The notes beneath the pieces were generated by a model. It made no database searches, was not told where the DNA came from, and was given only the letters and a program-made list of their open reading frames with translations. From NCBI GenBank assembly GCA_002725475.1, contig PBPH01000004.1, positions 2,907-27,553 on the forward strand: a DNA stretch of 24,647 nt. The letters are read 5' to 3'. Every line of letters starts with the position of its first letter. Position 1 is the first letter of the stretch. A program made the translations under genes and the position numbers. The stretch comes from Methanobacteriota archaeon (lineage in GTDB: Archaea; Thermoplasmatota; Poseidoniia; Poseidoniales; Thalassarchaeaceae). Positions 14,996-23,239 of this stretch are shown one piece after another.

Positions 14996-15580
14996 CTAAT
15001 CACCCAGCAACCGAGCCCCATCCAAAACCCAACCTTCTACCTGTCCAGCCCTGCTTAAAGGAATAACTTCTCCTTCATCAGGTGCCAGCCACCATGAAAA
15101 AGAATTTCTTAAATTCTGGGGTAAACGATCGAAAACAAAGCCCAAGTCTCCTTTTCTCTTACTAATTAGTAGAATAGATTTTGGCCCTATTTTTTCAACC
15201 TCTCTAAGTCGGGGAGATAGTGTATCTGTAATGTAAGTAAGTGATAAATCACTGGGGATATTTATTGTCATCATTATTTGTTCCGATACTGCATGTCCAA
15301 GTGAAATTTCTTTGTCAGGGGAGAATATATCTATAGCCGCTCTTTCACAACCAACCATCAATAAATCCATCACTTCCTTATGAGATGTTGCACTAGAATC
15401 TACTTGGACTGGGTGGAATTTATCAATGAATTCTCTAAGGAAATTAAAAGGTATATTTTTTCTAACATTTCCGCGAAATTCTAAGTGGATTGGGTGATTG
15501 GAAAGACGAAGATCATGATAATCTACAGGGCCCGGCCATAACCCCTCATCGCTCCAAACGAACCTTGCCCAATGCCCCAA
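14996..15580 (-). CDS. Uncharacterised protein, possibly HisA-related
   Basis: A 194-residue protein with no confident family. It shows beta/alpha alternation, and the segment PVQVDSSATSHKEVMDLL followed by VGCERAAIDIF resembles the half-barrel phosphate-binding pattern of HisA-like proteins (COG1411 in archaea), but the glycine-rich motif expected there is missing, so the link is tentative. The C-terminus, GWVLDGARLLGD, is not a known motif to me. The start is TTG at 15580, supported by a strong ribosome site (GAGGGGGG five bases before it) and an in-frame stop six codons upstream; there is no ATG near. Its stop abuts the next gene's ATG. Confidence 0.7.
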   Translation of the reverse strand: MGHWARFVWSDEGLWPGPVDYHDLRLSNHPIHLEFRGNVRKNIPFNFLREFIDKFHPVQVDSSATSHKEVMDLLMVGCERAAIDIFSPDKEISLGHAVSEQIMMTINIPSDLSLTYITDTLSPRLREVEKIGPKSILLISKRKGDLGFVFDRLPQNLRNSFSWWLAPDEGEVIPLSRAGQVEGWVLDGARLLGD

Positions 15581-15653
15581 TATACCCCCCTCGGTTTAGG
15601 GTAAAGCACCAACTATATGTTAATCCACTTATCGTAAGAACAAAGCGGTGCAA

Positions 15654-15675
15654 TCACCTGCGGCGGCTCAGGTGA
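15654..15675. promoter_or_regulatory. Palindrome TCACCTG-N8-CAGGTGA in a divergent spacer
   Basis: A perfect 7-bp inverted repeat with a G+C-rich 8-base loop. It lies between the TTG start at 15580 and the ATG at 15720, so it could be an operator for either gene. TATA-like stretches flank it (about 15612-15619 towards the left gene, about 15685-15694 towards the right gene). Confidence 0.45.
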
Positions 15676-15719
15676 ATAACTGAATACTAAAATAGGGTCA
15701 GTGGCACAGGAGATGATTG

Positions 15720-16931
15720 ATGAAGGAATACATTGCTCGTGACCCCAAAACAGGTATGCCTCTAGCATTTGGAAAAAGTGGCATTTCTGTAAAGGTGGAC
15801 GAGGCTTACCGAGCTCCGAAGGGCCCATGGGATGCAATCAAGCATTATGACATAATTTCACTGTGTGATGGGACTATTCAGGCTCTAGAAGTTAGGTGGA
15901 AAGAAAAACCACAATTGATTACCAGAAATGATGCAATTAGGGCATTGCCCAGGATTATGAGAGAGCAGCCTGAATTAGTACATAAACAGTTAACAATGGC
16001 CCTTTCTGACATTAAACCTGAAGTGAGAATTTCAGCCCTTTTCTCACTTCCATATTGTGCTTTAGTTGAAACTGATGAATTATTTGAGCATCTACATGAA
16101 TTGTTAGATGATGTAGATGTTAATGTTAGGAAAGCAGCATCAACATGTTTAGAAATCGTAGCGCCTGTTTTCCCTTCAGCTACAGAAGAAACATTGTTTC
16201 AAGAATTACAATCATCTGTTGCATCAAGGAGGAAGCATGCATATTCTGCATTGAAGGAGATGTGCCAAGTATGGCCGGAAGTGGTAGTTAATCACCTAGA
16301 TGAGTTACTACGTTCTGAAAATCAAAATTTGAGATTAGAGGCTTCAAAAATATTACCTCCACTAGCACGAACAAAATCTGCATCTGTGTGGGATTTGATT
16401 GGATGGTCATTAACTGATGAATCGGGCCCCGTCAGGGCTCAGGCTGCAAGAACCTTGCCAACACTTGCAAATATTCATCCACAAATGGCTAAGATATTAA
16501 TAGAAAACTCATTATTTGATACTAATAATCAGGTTAGGAAATCTGCATTAAGGGCATTGAAATCAATTGATGTAAGTGGATTTAGAATGAATAGGTTGTG
16601 TATTGATGGTGCAAGACATAGTGATTCTGAAATTCGTAGAGCTTGCATTCTAATGATGCCAAGATTATTCACAGAATCAGAGATGAGGATTCAAGCATTG
16701 GAATTATTGAGACAAGAAACTAGGCCGGAATTGATTTCTTTACTTGAAGAACTTTCAATAGATCCAGAAATTGAAGGGGGTGAAGAGGAAAAGAACCGGT
16801 TCTTGGCACCTTCCCCTCAGGCTACAAACGAAGATGGTACGCCATTATTGCCCACTTATGAAAGAGGTTTAGACAAGGAAATTACGGGCCCCAAAAGTGA
16901 TGAAAAATCAAAATCCGATAAAAATAGTTGA
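15720..16931 (+). CDS. HEAT-repeat protein
   Basis: An all-helical repeat protein, probably a protein-protein scaffold. After an N-terminal segment (1-45) of mixed character there are about seven HEAT/PBS-lyase-type units between residues 60 and 350. Each is about 37-40 residues and shows the recurring VR..A...L pattern (for example PEVRISALFSL, VNVRKAASTCL, GPVRAQAARTL, NQVRKSALRAL, SEIRRACILMM). The C-terminus (about 355-403) is a low-complexity acidic/Ser/Lys tail. The ATG at 15720 is chosen over the TTG one codon before because AGGAG lies eight bases upstream. The small unknown gene and the DEAD helicase follow on the same strand. No enzymatic motif is seen. Confidence 0.85.
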   Translation: MKEYIARDPKTGMPLAFGKSGISVKVDEAYRAPKGPWDAIKHYDIISLCDGTIQALEVRWKEKPQLITRNDAIRALPRIMREQPELVHKQLTMALSDIKPEVRISALFSLPYCALVETDELFEHLHELLDDVDVNVRKAASTCLEIVAPVFPSATEETLFQELQSSVASRRKHAYSALKEMCQVWPEVVVNHLDELLRSENQNLRLEASKILPPLARTKSASVWDLIGWSLTDESGPVRAQAARTLPTLANIHPQMAKILIENSLFDTNNQVRKSALRALKSIDVSGFRMNRLCIDGARHSDSEIRRACILMMPRLFTESEMRIQALELLRQETRPELISLLEELSIDPEIEGGEEEKNRFLAPSPQATNEDGTPLLPTYERGLDKEITGPKSDEKSKSDKNS

Positions 16932-16968
16932 TTGTTGATTTTGCGTCATCGTTAAAGAGGGGCGTCAG

Positions 16969-17283
16969 GTGGGGCGGTCGCTGAGTGATACCATGAGTGC
17001 AAAATCGGGCGATTGGAAGGCCGAGCAATTCGAGAGATTGTGGTATGGTAAAAGCGCCAAAGGAGAGAATCCTGTGAAGGCAGCTAAATTTCGTCAATAC
17101 ATGCGGGAGCATGTAAGGCAGAAGGTCCCTGACATCAAGTCTGTTAGTCGAAAGAGGGCTGAGACTATTGGGGATGGAGGGGGAGTACACATGAACGAGA
17201 ATAGGTACTTTACCAAAGAATATTGCCTAAAGTATTGGATGGGCGAACTACAAGAAGAAATTCGCGAAGCTGAGTCCTATTAA
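16969..17283 (+). CDS. Small unknown protein upstream of DEAD-box helicase
   Basis: A 104-residue, mostly helical and charged protein with no family that I recognise. It has aromatic-rich segments (WKAEQFERLWYG and YFTKEYCLKYWMGEL) and a Lys/Arg-rich centre (KAAKFRQYMREHVRQKV), so RNA contact is possible. Two starts compete: GTG at 16969 with GAGGGG seven bases before it, and ATG at 16993 with only a weak GAGTG. I prefer GTG. It is 16 bases upstream of the helicase gene and probably cotranscribed, hinting at a role in RNA metabolism. Confidence 0.65.
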   Translation: MGRSLSDTMSAKSGDWKAEQFERLWYGKSAKGENPVKAAKFRQYMREHVRQKVPDIKSVSRKRAETIGDGGGVHMNENRYFTKEYCLKYWMGELQEEIREAESY

Positions 17284-17299
17284 TTGGGCAGGTGAACGA

Positions 17300-18736
17300 A
17301 TGTCTAGTGATTCTACATTGTCTAATGTTAGATTTGATAATTGGAATTTAGAATCCAACATTCTAAATTCTTTATCAGAAAAAGGATGGGATTTTGCTAC
17401 AAAAATTCAAGCAGAGGCCATCCCAATAGCTCGAAAGGGCAGAAATGTCGTAGGCCAGGCAAGAACAGGTTCAGGAAAAACGGCTGCATTTGGAATTCCA
17501 TGCATTGAATCAACTCAAACTAATGGAGTTACTCAAGCGATAATAATTACCCCAACTAGAGAGTTGGCACAACAAGTGTCTGAAGAACTTACATGGTTAA
17601 AGGGTGAAAAGGGCTTGAAAATTGAGACCGTATATGGTGGCACAGATATTGAAAAGCAAGCAAAGACACTTGATGGCGGGGTCGAAATTATTGTTGGAAC
17701 TCCTGGCAGAATTATTGACATGTCAAAAAGAGGTCACATCAAGCTTGAAGGAATTACAACACTTTGCTTAGACGAAGCAGATAGGATGTTGGATATGGGT
17801 TTCTTCCCTGACATCATCTGGATTCTAGAAAAAATGGTTAATCGAAAACAAACAATGTTGTTCAGTGCTACATTTCCAGAAGAAGTTTTAGAAGCTGCAA
17901 ATACTTTCATTTCTGATGCAGAACATGTGATGTCCGATGATTTGGAAGTTGAAATTCCTGAAATTGAACAGATGCATATTTCGGTTGGCAGAGCTAACAA
18001 ATTATGGGCATTAGGTAGAATATTAATTAAAATGGATGAAGACGATCAGATGATGGTTTTTACTAATACAAAACGGATGGTTGACTTACTAACACAGCGT
18101 CTTAGCAAATTTAGGCTTAATGCCGTAGGTCTTCATGGTGATATGCCCCAGAACAAGCGCCAGAGGATAATTGAATCATTCAAAGAAGGTAATGATAAGG
18201 TGTTAATTTGCACTGATGTTGCTGCTAGAGGTATTGACGTAGATGGGGTTACAATTGTAGTGAATTATGATTTGCCCGATGATGTTGAGAGCTATGTTCA
18301 TAGAATCGGAAGAACTGGTAGGATGGGTAGGAAAGGTGTTGCTTGGTCTTTTGTTAGTGGTGAAGACAAGGGGCAACTTCAGAAGATTTCAGCAACATGG
18401 AACCTTGAGATTCCAGAATCAAATCCCCCCGAACTTCCTGAAGGCGTTAGTAGAGAACCAGTAAAACGCCAACAGGATTGGGCAGAGGTTGCGAATAATT
18501 TTGGTATGGTGACAGTAAATTTGTCAATTGGGAAAAATCATGGTGCATCTAATCATAATCTGACCAATTGGTTCCATACCGAAGCAAGACTGGATCAACT
18601 TGCTATTGGGGAAGTAACAATTTCAGATAGTTCCAGTCAAGTCGAGATTCATCTAGATAAAGTTGAGTCTGCACTCAAGGTAATGGCAAATAGGAAATGG
18701 GATGGCAATTCAGTAAATCTTGAGATTCTAAAGTGA
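17300..18736 (+). CDS. DEAD-box RNA helicase with DbpA-like C-terminal domain
   Basis: ATP-dependent RNA helicase. Motifs in order: Q motif region (FATKIQAEAIP, 32-42), ARTGSGKT (54-61), PTRELA (85-90), TPGR (134-137), DEAD (158-161), SAT (189-191), VFTNTKR, RGID (310-313), HRIGRTGR (334-341). The last 75 residues (from FGMVTVNLSIG) have the strand/helix pattern of the DbpA RNA-binding domain, with G.....N...F....L....IG.I.I. Such domains recognise structured rRNA, so a role in large-subunit assembly is plausible. The ATG at 17300 has AGGTGA a few bases before it. It converges with the archaeosortase gene, eight bases apart. Confidence 0.93.
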   Translation: MSSDSTLSNVRFDNWNLESNILNSLSEKGWDFATKIQAEAIPIARKGRNVVGQARTGSGKTAAFGIPCIESTQTNGVTQAIIITPTRELAQQVSEELTWLKGEKGLKIETVYGGTDIEKQAKTLDGGVEIIVGTPGRIIDMSKRGHIKLEGITTLCLDEADRMLDMGFFPDIIWILEKMVNRKQTMLFSATFPEEVLEAANTFISDAEHVMSDDLEVEIPEIEQMHISVGRANKLWALGRILIKMDEDDQMMVFTNTKRMVDLLTQRLSKFRLNAVGLHGDMPQNKRQRIIESFKEGNDKVLICTDVAARGIDVDGVTIVVNYDLPDDVESYVHRIGRTGRMGRKGVAWSFVSGEDKGQLQKISATWNLEIPESNPPELPEGVSREPVKRQQDWAEVANNFGMVTVNLSIGKNHGASNHNLTNWFHTEARLDQLAIGEVTISDSSSQVEIHLDKVESALKVMANRKWDGNSVNLEILK

Positions 18737-18744
18737 AAATCACT

Positions 18745-19683
18745 TCACTCTTCTTCATCTGTGTTTGAAGTCCATTGAAATTTCATTAGGGCAAAAGTAG
18801 TAAATAATGCACTTGTTAAAAGATTCCTAATTGCCTTTCCCGAAATATTTTCCCATTCTCTAATCTCTTCTGCGCATATTGCAGAAATGACCCCTTCACA
18901 ACCTAAAGCCTCTATTTTTTCCCTATCAGCCCCATCGTCAAAACCCAGCGTGTATGCTGATGACACGGCTAATATTCCAGCAATAAATAGAATCACTAAC
19001 GACCATTGTGGTAATGGATTCCTTTGTTTGATTCCCTTTGGTATAGTAATTAACTTGGAAATATCACCGATTTCACGAGTTTTTGACGGTCCACCTACTA
19101 GAATGAACCACCCAGTCCACCCAATTAAGATTATTATCAAAAATCCAGAATCTAGCATTAGTTGGTGAAAATCCCACATTGGTGACCAACAACCATACTC
19201 TCCCAATGAATTACTACATCCATTTACTGCCAGTGGATATAGGACAAGTAACCTAGAAATGTTTAGTGTACTCAATATTAGCGTCATTGATGCAATCCCC
19301 CTCAATTTCAGATTTTTAGAAATCCCTGGAGTCATCCAAATCATGAAACAAACAAATGCGATTTCATGAATTCCAACACACTCGTCAGTTACTTCCAGTA
19401 ATGGAATATCACTTCCAATCAAATTTGGATGTGTAAAATCAATTACATTTAGCAATCCATTTTCACCAGTTGTAATTATTATTGTATCAGATCCAAATAT
19501 TATTGAATGTAGGTTAAACCAAATCCAAGCTATGAATTCTTGATAAATTGAAAAACTATCATCGGGATGAGTCATCCAACGATAGAGTAATTCAGCACCA
19601 ATCAACATGAAAACAACAGTAAAAATAATTTTTACTTTGCCAGCGATTTCTTGCCAAGAAACATCGTCCTGACTCTGCTCCAT
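18745..19683 (-). CDS. Exosortase/archaeosortase family transpeptidase
   Basis: Multi-pass membrane protease/transpeptidase that cleaves C-terminal sorting signals of surface proteins. The family triad is visible: Cys102 in ECVGIHE, Arg144 in NISRLLVLYP and His173 in WDFHQLMLDSG, each at or beside a membrane segment. TM segments are near 18-35, 50-65, 104-118, 128-150, 176-196 and 227-246. After the core there is a 110-residue extension with an extra membrane helix, a cysteine pair (ALGCEGVISAIC) and an amphipathic C-terminus, not usual for the shortest archaeosortases. The ATG at 19683 is used. No PGF-CTERM, PEF-CTERM or VPXXXP-CTERM protein is seen in the window; the nearest surface protein is at 20823-23210. 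Confidence 0.82.
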   Translation of the reverse strand: MEQSQDDVSWQEIAGKVKIIFTVVFMLIGAELLYRWMTHPDDSFSIYQEFIAWIWFNLHSIIFGSDTIIITTGENGLLNVIDFTHPNLIGSDIPLLEVTDECVGIHEIAFVCFMIWMTPGISKNLKLRGIASMTLILSTLNISRLLVLYPLAVNGCSNSLGEYGCWSPMWDFHQLMLDSGFLIIILIGWTGWFILVGGPSKTREIGDISKLITIPKGIKQRNPLPQWSLVILFIAGILAVSSAYTLGFDDGADREKIEALGCEGVISAICAEEIREWENISGKAIRNLLTSALFTTFALMKFQWTSNTDEEE

Positions 19684-19770
19684 GATGGCTCGATGAGTTA
19701 CACCATATCAAAATAACATCCTGAATGGTTTGAAAAGTAGTTAGTTTGTCGAAAGATTAGGGATGCGGGC

Positions 19771-19986
19771 ATGCGAACCATTGACTTGCTAGGATATCAC
19801 TGCCCTGTTCCAGTAAATGAGACCAAGAAGGCACTTGAATTGTTGTCTGAGGGCGATATTCTAGAGGTAATTGCAGATGATTCAGAGGCAAAGCATGATA
19901 TTCCGAAGTTATTGGAACGAGTCGGTGCAAGGTTAGTCTCTCTCAAAGAAGATGCAGGTGAAATTAGATTTTACATAGAGAAATAG
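19771..19986 (+). CDS. TusA/SirA-like sulfur-carrier protein
   Basis: A 71-residue TusA-family protein. Family features: LGYHCPVPV (7-15) with the persulfide-carrying Cys11 followed by Pro, the helix ETKKALELLSEG, the strand ILEVIADDSEAKHDIP and a closing FYIEK strand. In bacteria it relays sulfur for tRNA 2-thiouridine; in archaea it may serve sulfur relay in tRNA thiolation or cofactor synthesis. The ATG at 19771 is used. RibA starts ten bases after its stop, so the two form an operon. No IscS-like or TusB-E gene is nearby, so the partner is unknown. Confidence 0.85.
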   Translation: MRTIDLLGYHCPVPVNETKKALELLSEGDILEVIADDSEAKHDIPKLLERVGARLVSLKEDAGEIRFYIEK

Positions 19987-19996
19987 GGGTGCTTTA

Positions 19997-20638
19997 ATGG
20001 TTGATTCAGATTTGCAAATTAGACTAAGTGAAGCTACTGAAATACCCGCAGATGCTCGCCTACCTACTGAAAAAGGAGATTTTAGAATTAGGGTTTTCCA
20101 TGAAGAAAATACAGGGCTCGATCATGTTGCACTGACTATGGGTGATATGTTTGGTCCCGATCCAGTTTTGGTGAGGATACATTCAGAATGTCTTACTGGT
20201 GACGCCTTCGGGAGCCTTAGGTGCGATTGTGGTCCTCAACTTTCGTCAGCAATGTCATTGATTCAAAATAAAGGATGGGGTTGTATAGTATACTTGAGGC
20301 AAGAGGGTCGTGGAATTGGCTTGCGAGAGAAGATTAAAGCATACAATTTACAGGATGATGGCGCAGACACAATGGATGCAAATATCATTTTAGGTCACCC
20401 CCCAGATGCTAGAGATTATGGGATAGCAACTGAAATTTTGAGGGCTATTGGTATTACTGAGGTTTGCCTTTTAACAAATAATCCAGATAAGGTTAGCCAA
20501 ATCGAGAGATTGGGTATTAGTGTTGTAGAAAAAATGCCACTTATTGTTGGTGTTAGTAAAGAAAATATAGATTATCTTACTACAAAGGCTGATAGAATGG
20601 GTCATTCAATTGATCCTAGTTCCCTATCAAATGATTAG
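19997..20638 (+). CDS. ribA: GTP cyclohydrolase II (RibA), riboflavin synthesis
   Basis: Opens the GTP imidazole ring, removing formate and pyrophosphate, as the first step of riboflavin synthesis. The zinc ligands Cys65, Cys76 and Cys78 are in SECLTGDAFGSLRCDCG. The catalytic segment YLRQEGRGIGL (99-109) and the LLTNNPDK motif (158-165) are intact. The length (213) matches a stand-alone RibA rather than the RibBA fusion. Most archaea use a different enzyme (ArfA, GTP cyclohydrolase III), so this bacterial-type gene suggests transfer in the lineage. The ATG at 19997 has GGGTGC a few bases before it. T6 at 20640-20645 follows the stop. Confidence 0.95.
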   Translation: MVDSDLQIRLSEATEIPADARLPTEKGDFRIRVFHEENTGLDHVALTMGDMFGPDPVLVRIHSECLTGDAFGSLRCDCGPQLSSAMSLIQNKGWGCIVYLRQEGRGIGLREKIKAYNLQDDGADTMDANIILGHPPDARDYGIATEILRAIGITEVCLLTNNPDKVSQIERLGISVVEKMPLIVGVSKENIDYLTTKADRMGHSIDPSSLSND

Positions 20639-20639
20639 G

Positions 20640-20645
20640 TTTTTT
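20640..20645 (+). terminator. Oligo-T after ribA
   Basis: A run of six T begins two bases after the ribA stop codon, a minimal archaeal termination signal. The tRNA-His gene lies convergent just beyond it. Confidence 0.4.
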
Positions 20646-20654
20646 CTCAAAGAG

Positions 20655-20727
20655 GGCCGCGGCCGGGAATTGAACCCGGGTTGGCGGGACCACAACCCAC
20701 CGTCATAACCTCTAGACCACCGCAGCC
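20655..20727 (-). tRNA. tRNA-His (GTG) with encoded G-1:C73
   Basis: Folded by hand on the minus strand. The acceptor is GCTGCGG/CCGCGGC, the D arm GTCT-TGAC, and the anticodon stem GTGGG/CCCGC around loop TTGTGGT, so the anticodon is GTG (His). The T arm is CCGGG/CCCGG with loop TTCAATT. The extra G before position 1 and C73 pair, the identity element of tRNA-His. No CCA is encoded and no intron is present. One weak D-stem position (T-T) is noted. Confidence 0.92.
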
Positions 20728-20732
20728 AATAG

Positions 20733-20745
20733 GTGGGACGCCCAC
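20733..20745. promoter_or_regulatory. Inverted repeat GTGGG-N3-CCCAC next to tRNA-His
   Basis: A perfect 5-bp inverted repeat whose near end is six bases upstream of the tRNA 5' end. It may fold in the precursor leader or simply be part of a G+C-rich tRNA promoter. The remaining spacer to 20822 shows an A+T-rich element near 20778-20786 that could serve the next gene. Confidence 0.25.
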
Positions 20746-20822
20746 ATACTCGCCCCTAATCAACCGTTCTACGTAGTCATTAATACGAGGGATTGAAGGT
20801 CTCCAACAACTTGGGGCGGAAT

Positions 20823-23210
20823 ATGGAAGGTAGGGCTAGGCAGGCTCCAGCAATATTACTGGTCATGCTAATTATGGTATCATTGTCATCAATGGTGGCA
20901 GGAGATACTGTAATTCGTTCAGAAAATGTTGACTTATTTCCAGAGGGTTCTTTCGATAATGATAGCGAATGGTCAATTTCAACTCAACATGGTTTCTCCT
21001 CCGAAGATTCCGCACACTGGACCGAAGCAATGGTTACAGATGGCCATTTGTCATTTACTCATTCAAGACCAAGAAATATAGATCAATTCACTAGTTGGTC
21101 TAGCATTTCAGCCACCAATAGTAACGAATCACTTGGTGCCCCTGATGGAGGCTATACATGGAGTAAGGGACCTGAAATAGAATTGGAAGGTTTTGATTTC
21201 TCTGAACATTACAACAAACCATTATTGAATGCAACTCTAATGGTTTCGTTTGCAATTCCAGAAACGCTTCAGGACGATGAGGTAAGAATTGAAATGGATT
21301 GGAATGGCCACATTTATCTCATTGAGAAGTTTGCTCATACTCAAACTGCAATCAACAATATGCAGGGCAATCCTCTTCAAATGTCGATTGATTACTTGAG
21401 AAATTGGACTTGGGCTGAACTAGAAAATACAATGATTACAGTTGATTATGCATCTTCAGGTGGGGTTGATGATAGTGAAGTACAAGTTGATGCTGTTGGG
21501 ATAAAAGTAGAATACCAGTCCCAATGGTCTGGTCTAGATTCAGCCAAAGCTACTCATTCAACATCTATGAGTATGTCTCCATTCCATGATTTCAACCTGG
21601 CTCAAGGGAATCACAATAACATCGTTACAGATAGTTGTGGTTTGAATGTAGCAAGCGGCTCTTCAGGTGAATGGCAGTCCCCTTCCTTGCAATTGCCATA
21701 CGATCAATCTTGGGGTAGGATTCACCTATTTGGTAACGCAACAGCTTCAATTGAAATTCAAACTAGTATGGATGGTTTGAGTTGGTCGGAGGGTGTTGTA
21801 TATAATGACAATTCAATAATTTCTGGAAATAATTATGTCCGTGCTGAAATTGTGTTATTTGATGGCTGTCTTTCAGGCGTTAGAATAGATTTCAATGACC
21901 CGAGTATTTTCATTTCTGGTGAAATATCAGGTAGTAATGATGGTTTGGTAGATAATTTCAGTTATCTTAGCGTGGCAGTTGGCAATGAATTAGTGGCTAC
22001 TCATTCGATGGCAATAGGGCAATTTCAAATTTCAATACCTATTGGTAAATTCTTGCCCTCTGAAGGAGATGATTTGACAATTGGTGTTGGTGCTAGATTT
22101 TATTGGTCATCTTCTGGAGAAGCAGAAACATTGGTTGCTCAAATTGAGGACATGACTCTTTCTGGGGGGTTTGTAGTTGAATGGGATTTAGATCCTAATT
22201 GTGAAACTCCTTCTGATATTTTCCTAGAAGAAGACGGGATTGGAAGTGTAGTTCCTTTCAGAAGTTCCTGCTCTGATGATATCACTGAAACTGATTCATT
22301 ACAGGTTTCGGTATCGTCCAGTGATGAAACATTGGTTATCGCTTCTGTATCTGATGGAAATATTGTAATTAGTCAGCAGTCTGAACAATCTGGAATTGCA
22401 TATGTACAAGTTGTCACTACGGATGAAAGAGGCAATCAATGGTCATCATCAATGGATGTTGTAGTTTCTTCAATAGACGACCCCCCGACATATGCAAATC
22501 TCCCACTGGAAGTTTTAGTTCCAGTTGGTGACCCGGTATCTGTATCTCTTAATGTGGCAGATATAGACACAGATTTTGCTAATTTGACCATAGTCACAGA
22601 TACTTCATGGGCAACTATAGATGAATACGGAGACCTTTTGCTTTCACCCCTTTCGCCTGGAACATTTGACATTTCTATTACAATTTCAGATGGTACAACT
22701 ACTATTACTGAATATATTACCATTCTTTCAACTGCAGACCCTGATTTACTAATAGAGGAGGTAGATTTGAATACAGATGAACTGAAAGTTGGTTCATTAG
22801 CCGAAATCAAGATATGGGTCAGAAACGATGGTTTGAGTTCAGCCTCACTAATCACAGTTCGTTGTTATAATGGCGAAACCCTAATCGATAGTGCAAATAT
22901 TACACATATAGAAGAATCTGGAATTGCATCAACTTCTTGCTTCTGGCAATTGCCAAACCAAGTAGGTAACACCTCACTAAGAGTATTTGTTGATCCAACT
23001 CATGACATTCTAGAGGTTTCTGAATCGAATAACGAGTATTCTACTACAATAGAAATTCTACCATCAGATCAGAAAGAAAGTGGGGCCGATTCGAATTCTA
23101 ATCCGATAGTTTCCTCAAACGTTATTTGGGTGGTTTCCGCAATTGTGATTCTAGTGGCAATTATAGCTATGCAAATGGGTCCGGGGAAGATAAGGAGAGA
23201 TCTTGATTAA
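20823..23210 (+). CDS. Large secreted surface protein with CARDB-like domain and C-terminal anchor
   Basis: A 795-residue predicted surface protein. The signal peptide has its hydrophobic core at about 8-25 and cleavage near VAG-D. The long extracellular part (28-765) is beta-rich, Ser/Asp/Glu-rich and low in Lys. A cadherin-like or Ig-like unit lies around 550-630 (DDPPTYANLPLEV, DISITISDG). A CARDB-type domain (about 639-747) follows, with VGSLAEIKIWVRNDG and the EVSESNNEYS ending typical of CARDB. A Ser/Asn linker, one transmembrane segment (about 767-784) and a basic tail (KIRR) close the protein, a tripartite C-terminus like that of sortase-family substrates but without a known motif. 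The ATG at 20823 is chosen over the TTG at 20793 because it gives the better signal peptide and has GGGGCGG before it. Ligand unknown. Confidence 0.88.
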   Translation: MEGRARQAPAILLVMLIMVSLSSMVAGDTVIRSENVDLFPEGSFDNDSEWSISTQHGFSSEDSAHWTEAMVTDGHLSFTHSRPRNIDQFTSWSSISATNSNESLGAPDGGYTWSKGPEIELEGFDFSEHYNKPLLNATLMVSFAIPETLQDDEVRIEMDWNGHIYLIEKFAHTQTAINNMQGNPLQMSIDYLRNWTWAELENTMITVDYASSGGVDDSEVQVDAVGIKVEYQSQWSGLDSAKATHSTSMSMSPFHDFNLAQGNHNNIVTDSCGLNVASGSSGEWQSPSLQLPYDQSWGRIHLFGNATASIEIQTSMDGLSWSEGVVYNDNSIISGNNYVRAEIVLFDGCLSGVRIDFNDPSIFISGEISGSNDGLVDNFSYLSVAVGNELVATHSMAIGQFQISIPIGKFLPSEGDDLTIGVGARFYWSSSGEAETLVAQIEDMTLSGGFVVEWDLDPNCETPSDIFLEEDGIGSVVPFRSSCSDDITETDSLQVSVSSSDETLVIASVSDGNIVISQQSEQSGIAYVQVVTTDERGNQWSSSMDVVVSSIDDPPTYANLPLEVLVPVGDPVSVSLNVADIDTDFANLTIVTDTSWATIDEYGDLLLSPLSPGTFDISITISDGTTTITEYITILSTADPDLLIEEVDLNTDELKVGSLAEIKIWVRNDGLSSASLITVRCYNGETLIDSANITHIEESGIASTSCFWQLPNQVGNTSLRVFVDPTHDILEVSESNNEYSTTIEILPSDQKESGADSNSNPIVSSNVIWVVSAIVILVAIIAMQMGPGKIRRDLD

Positions 23211-23239
23211 AATTGATCAAATATTTTGTTTTAATCGAA

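Noticed and set aside
20655..20727. tRNA-His considered as an integration site for a mobile element
   Set aside because: No integrase gene and no duplicate of the tRNA 3' end were found in the window.
22436..22855. 139-codon open frame on the minus strand
   Set aside because: Antisense within the CARDB surface protein; Ser/Val-rich composition is a mirror of that gene.
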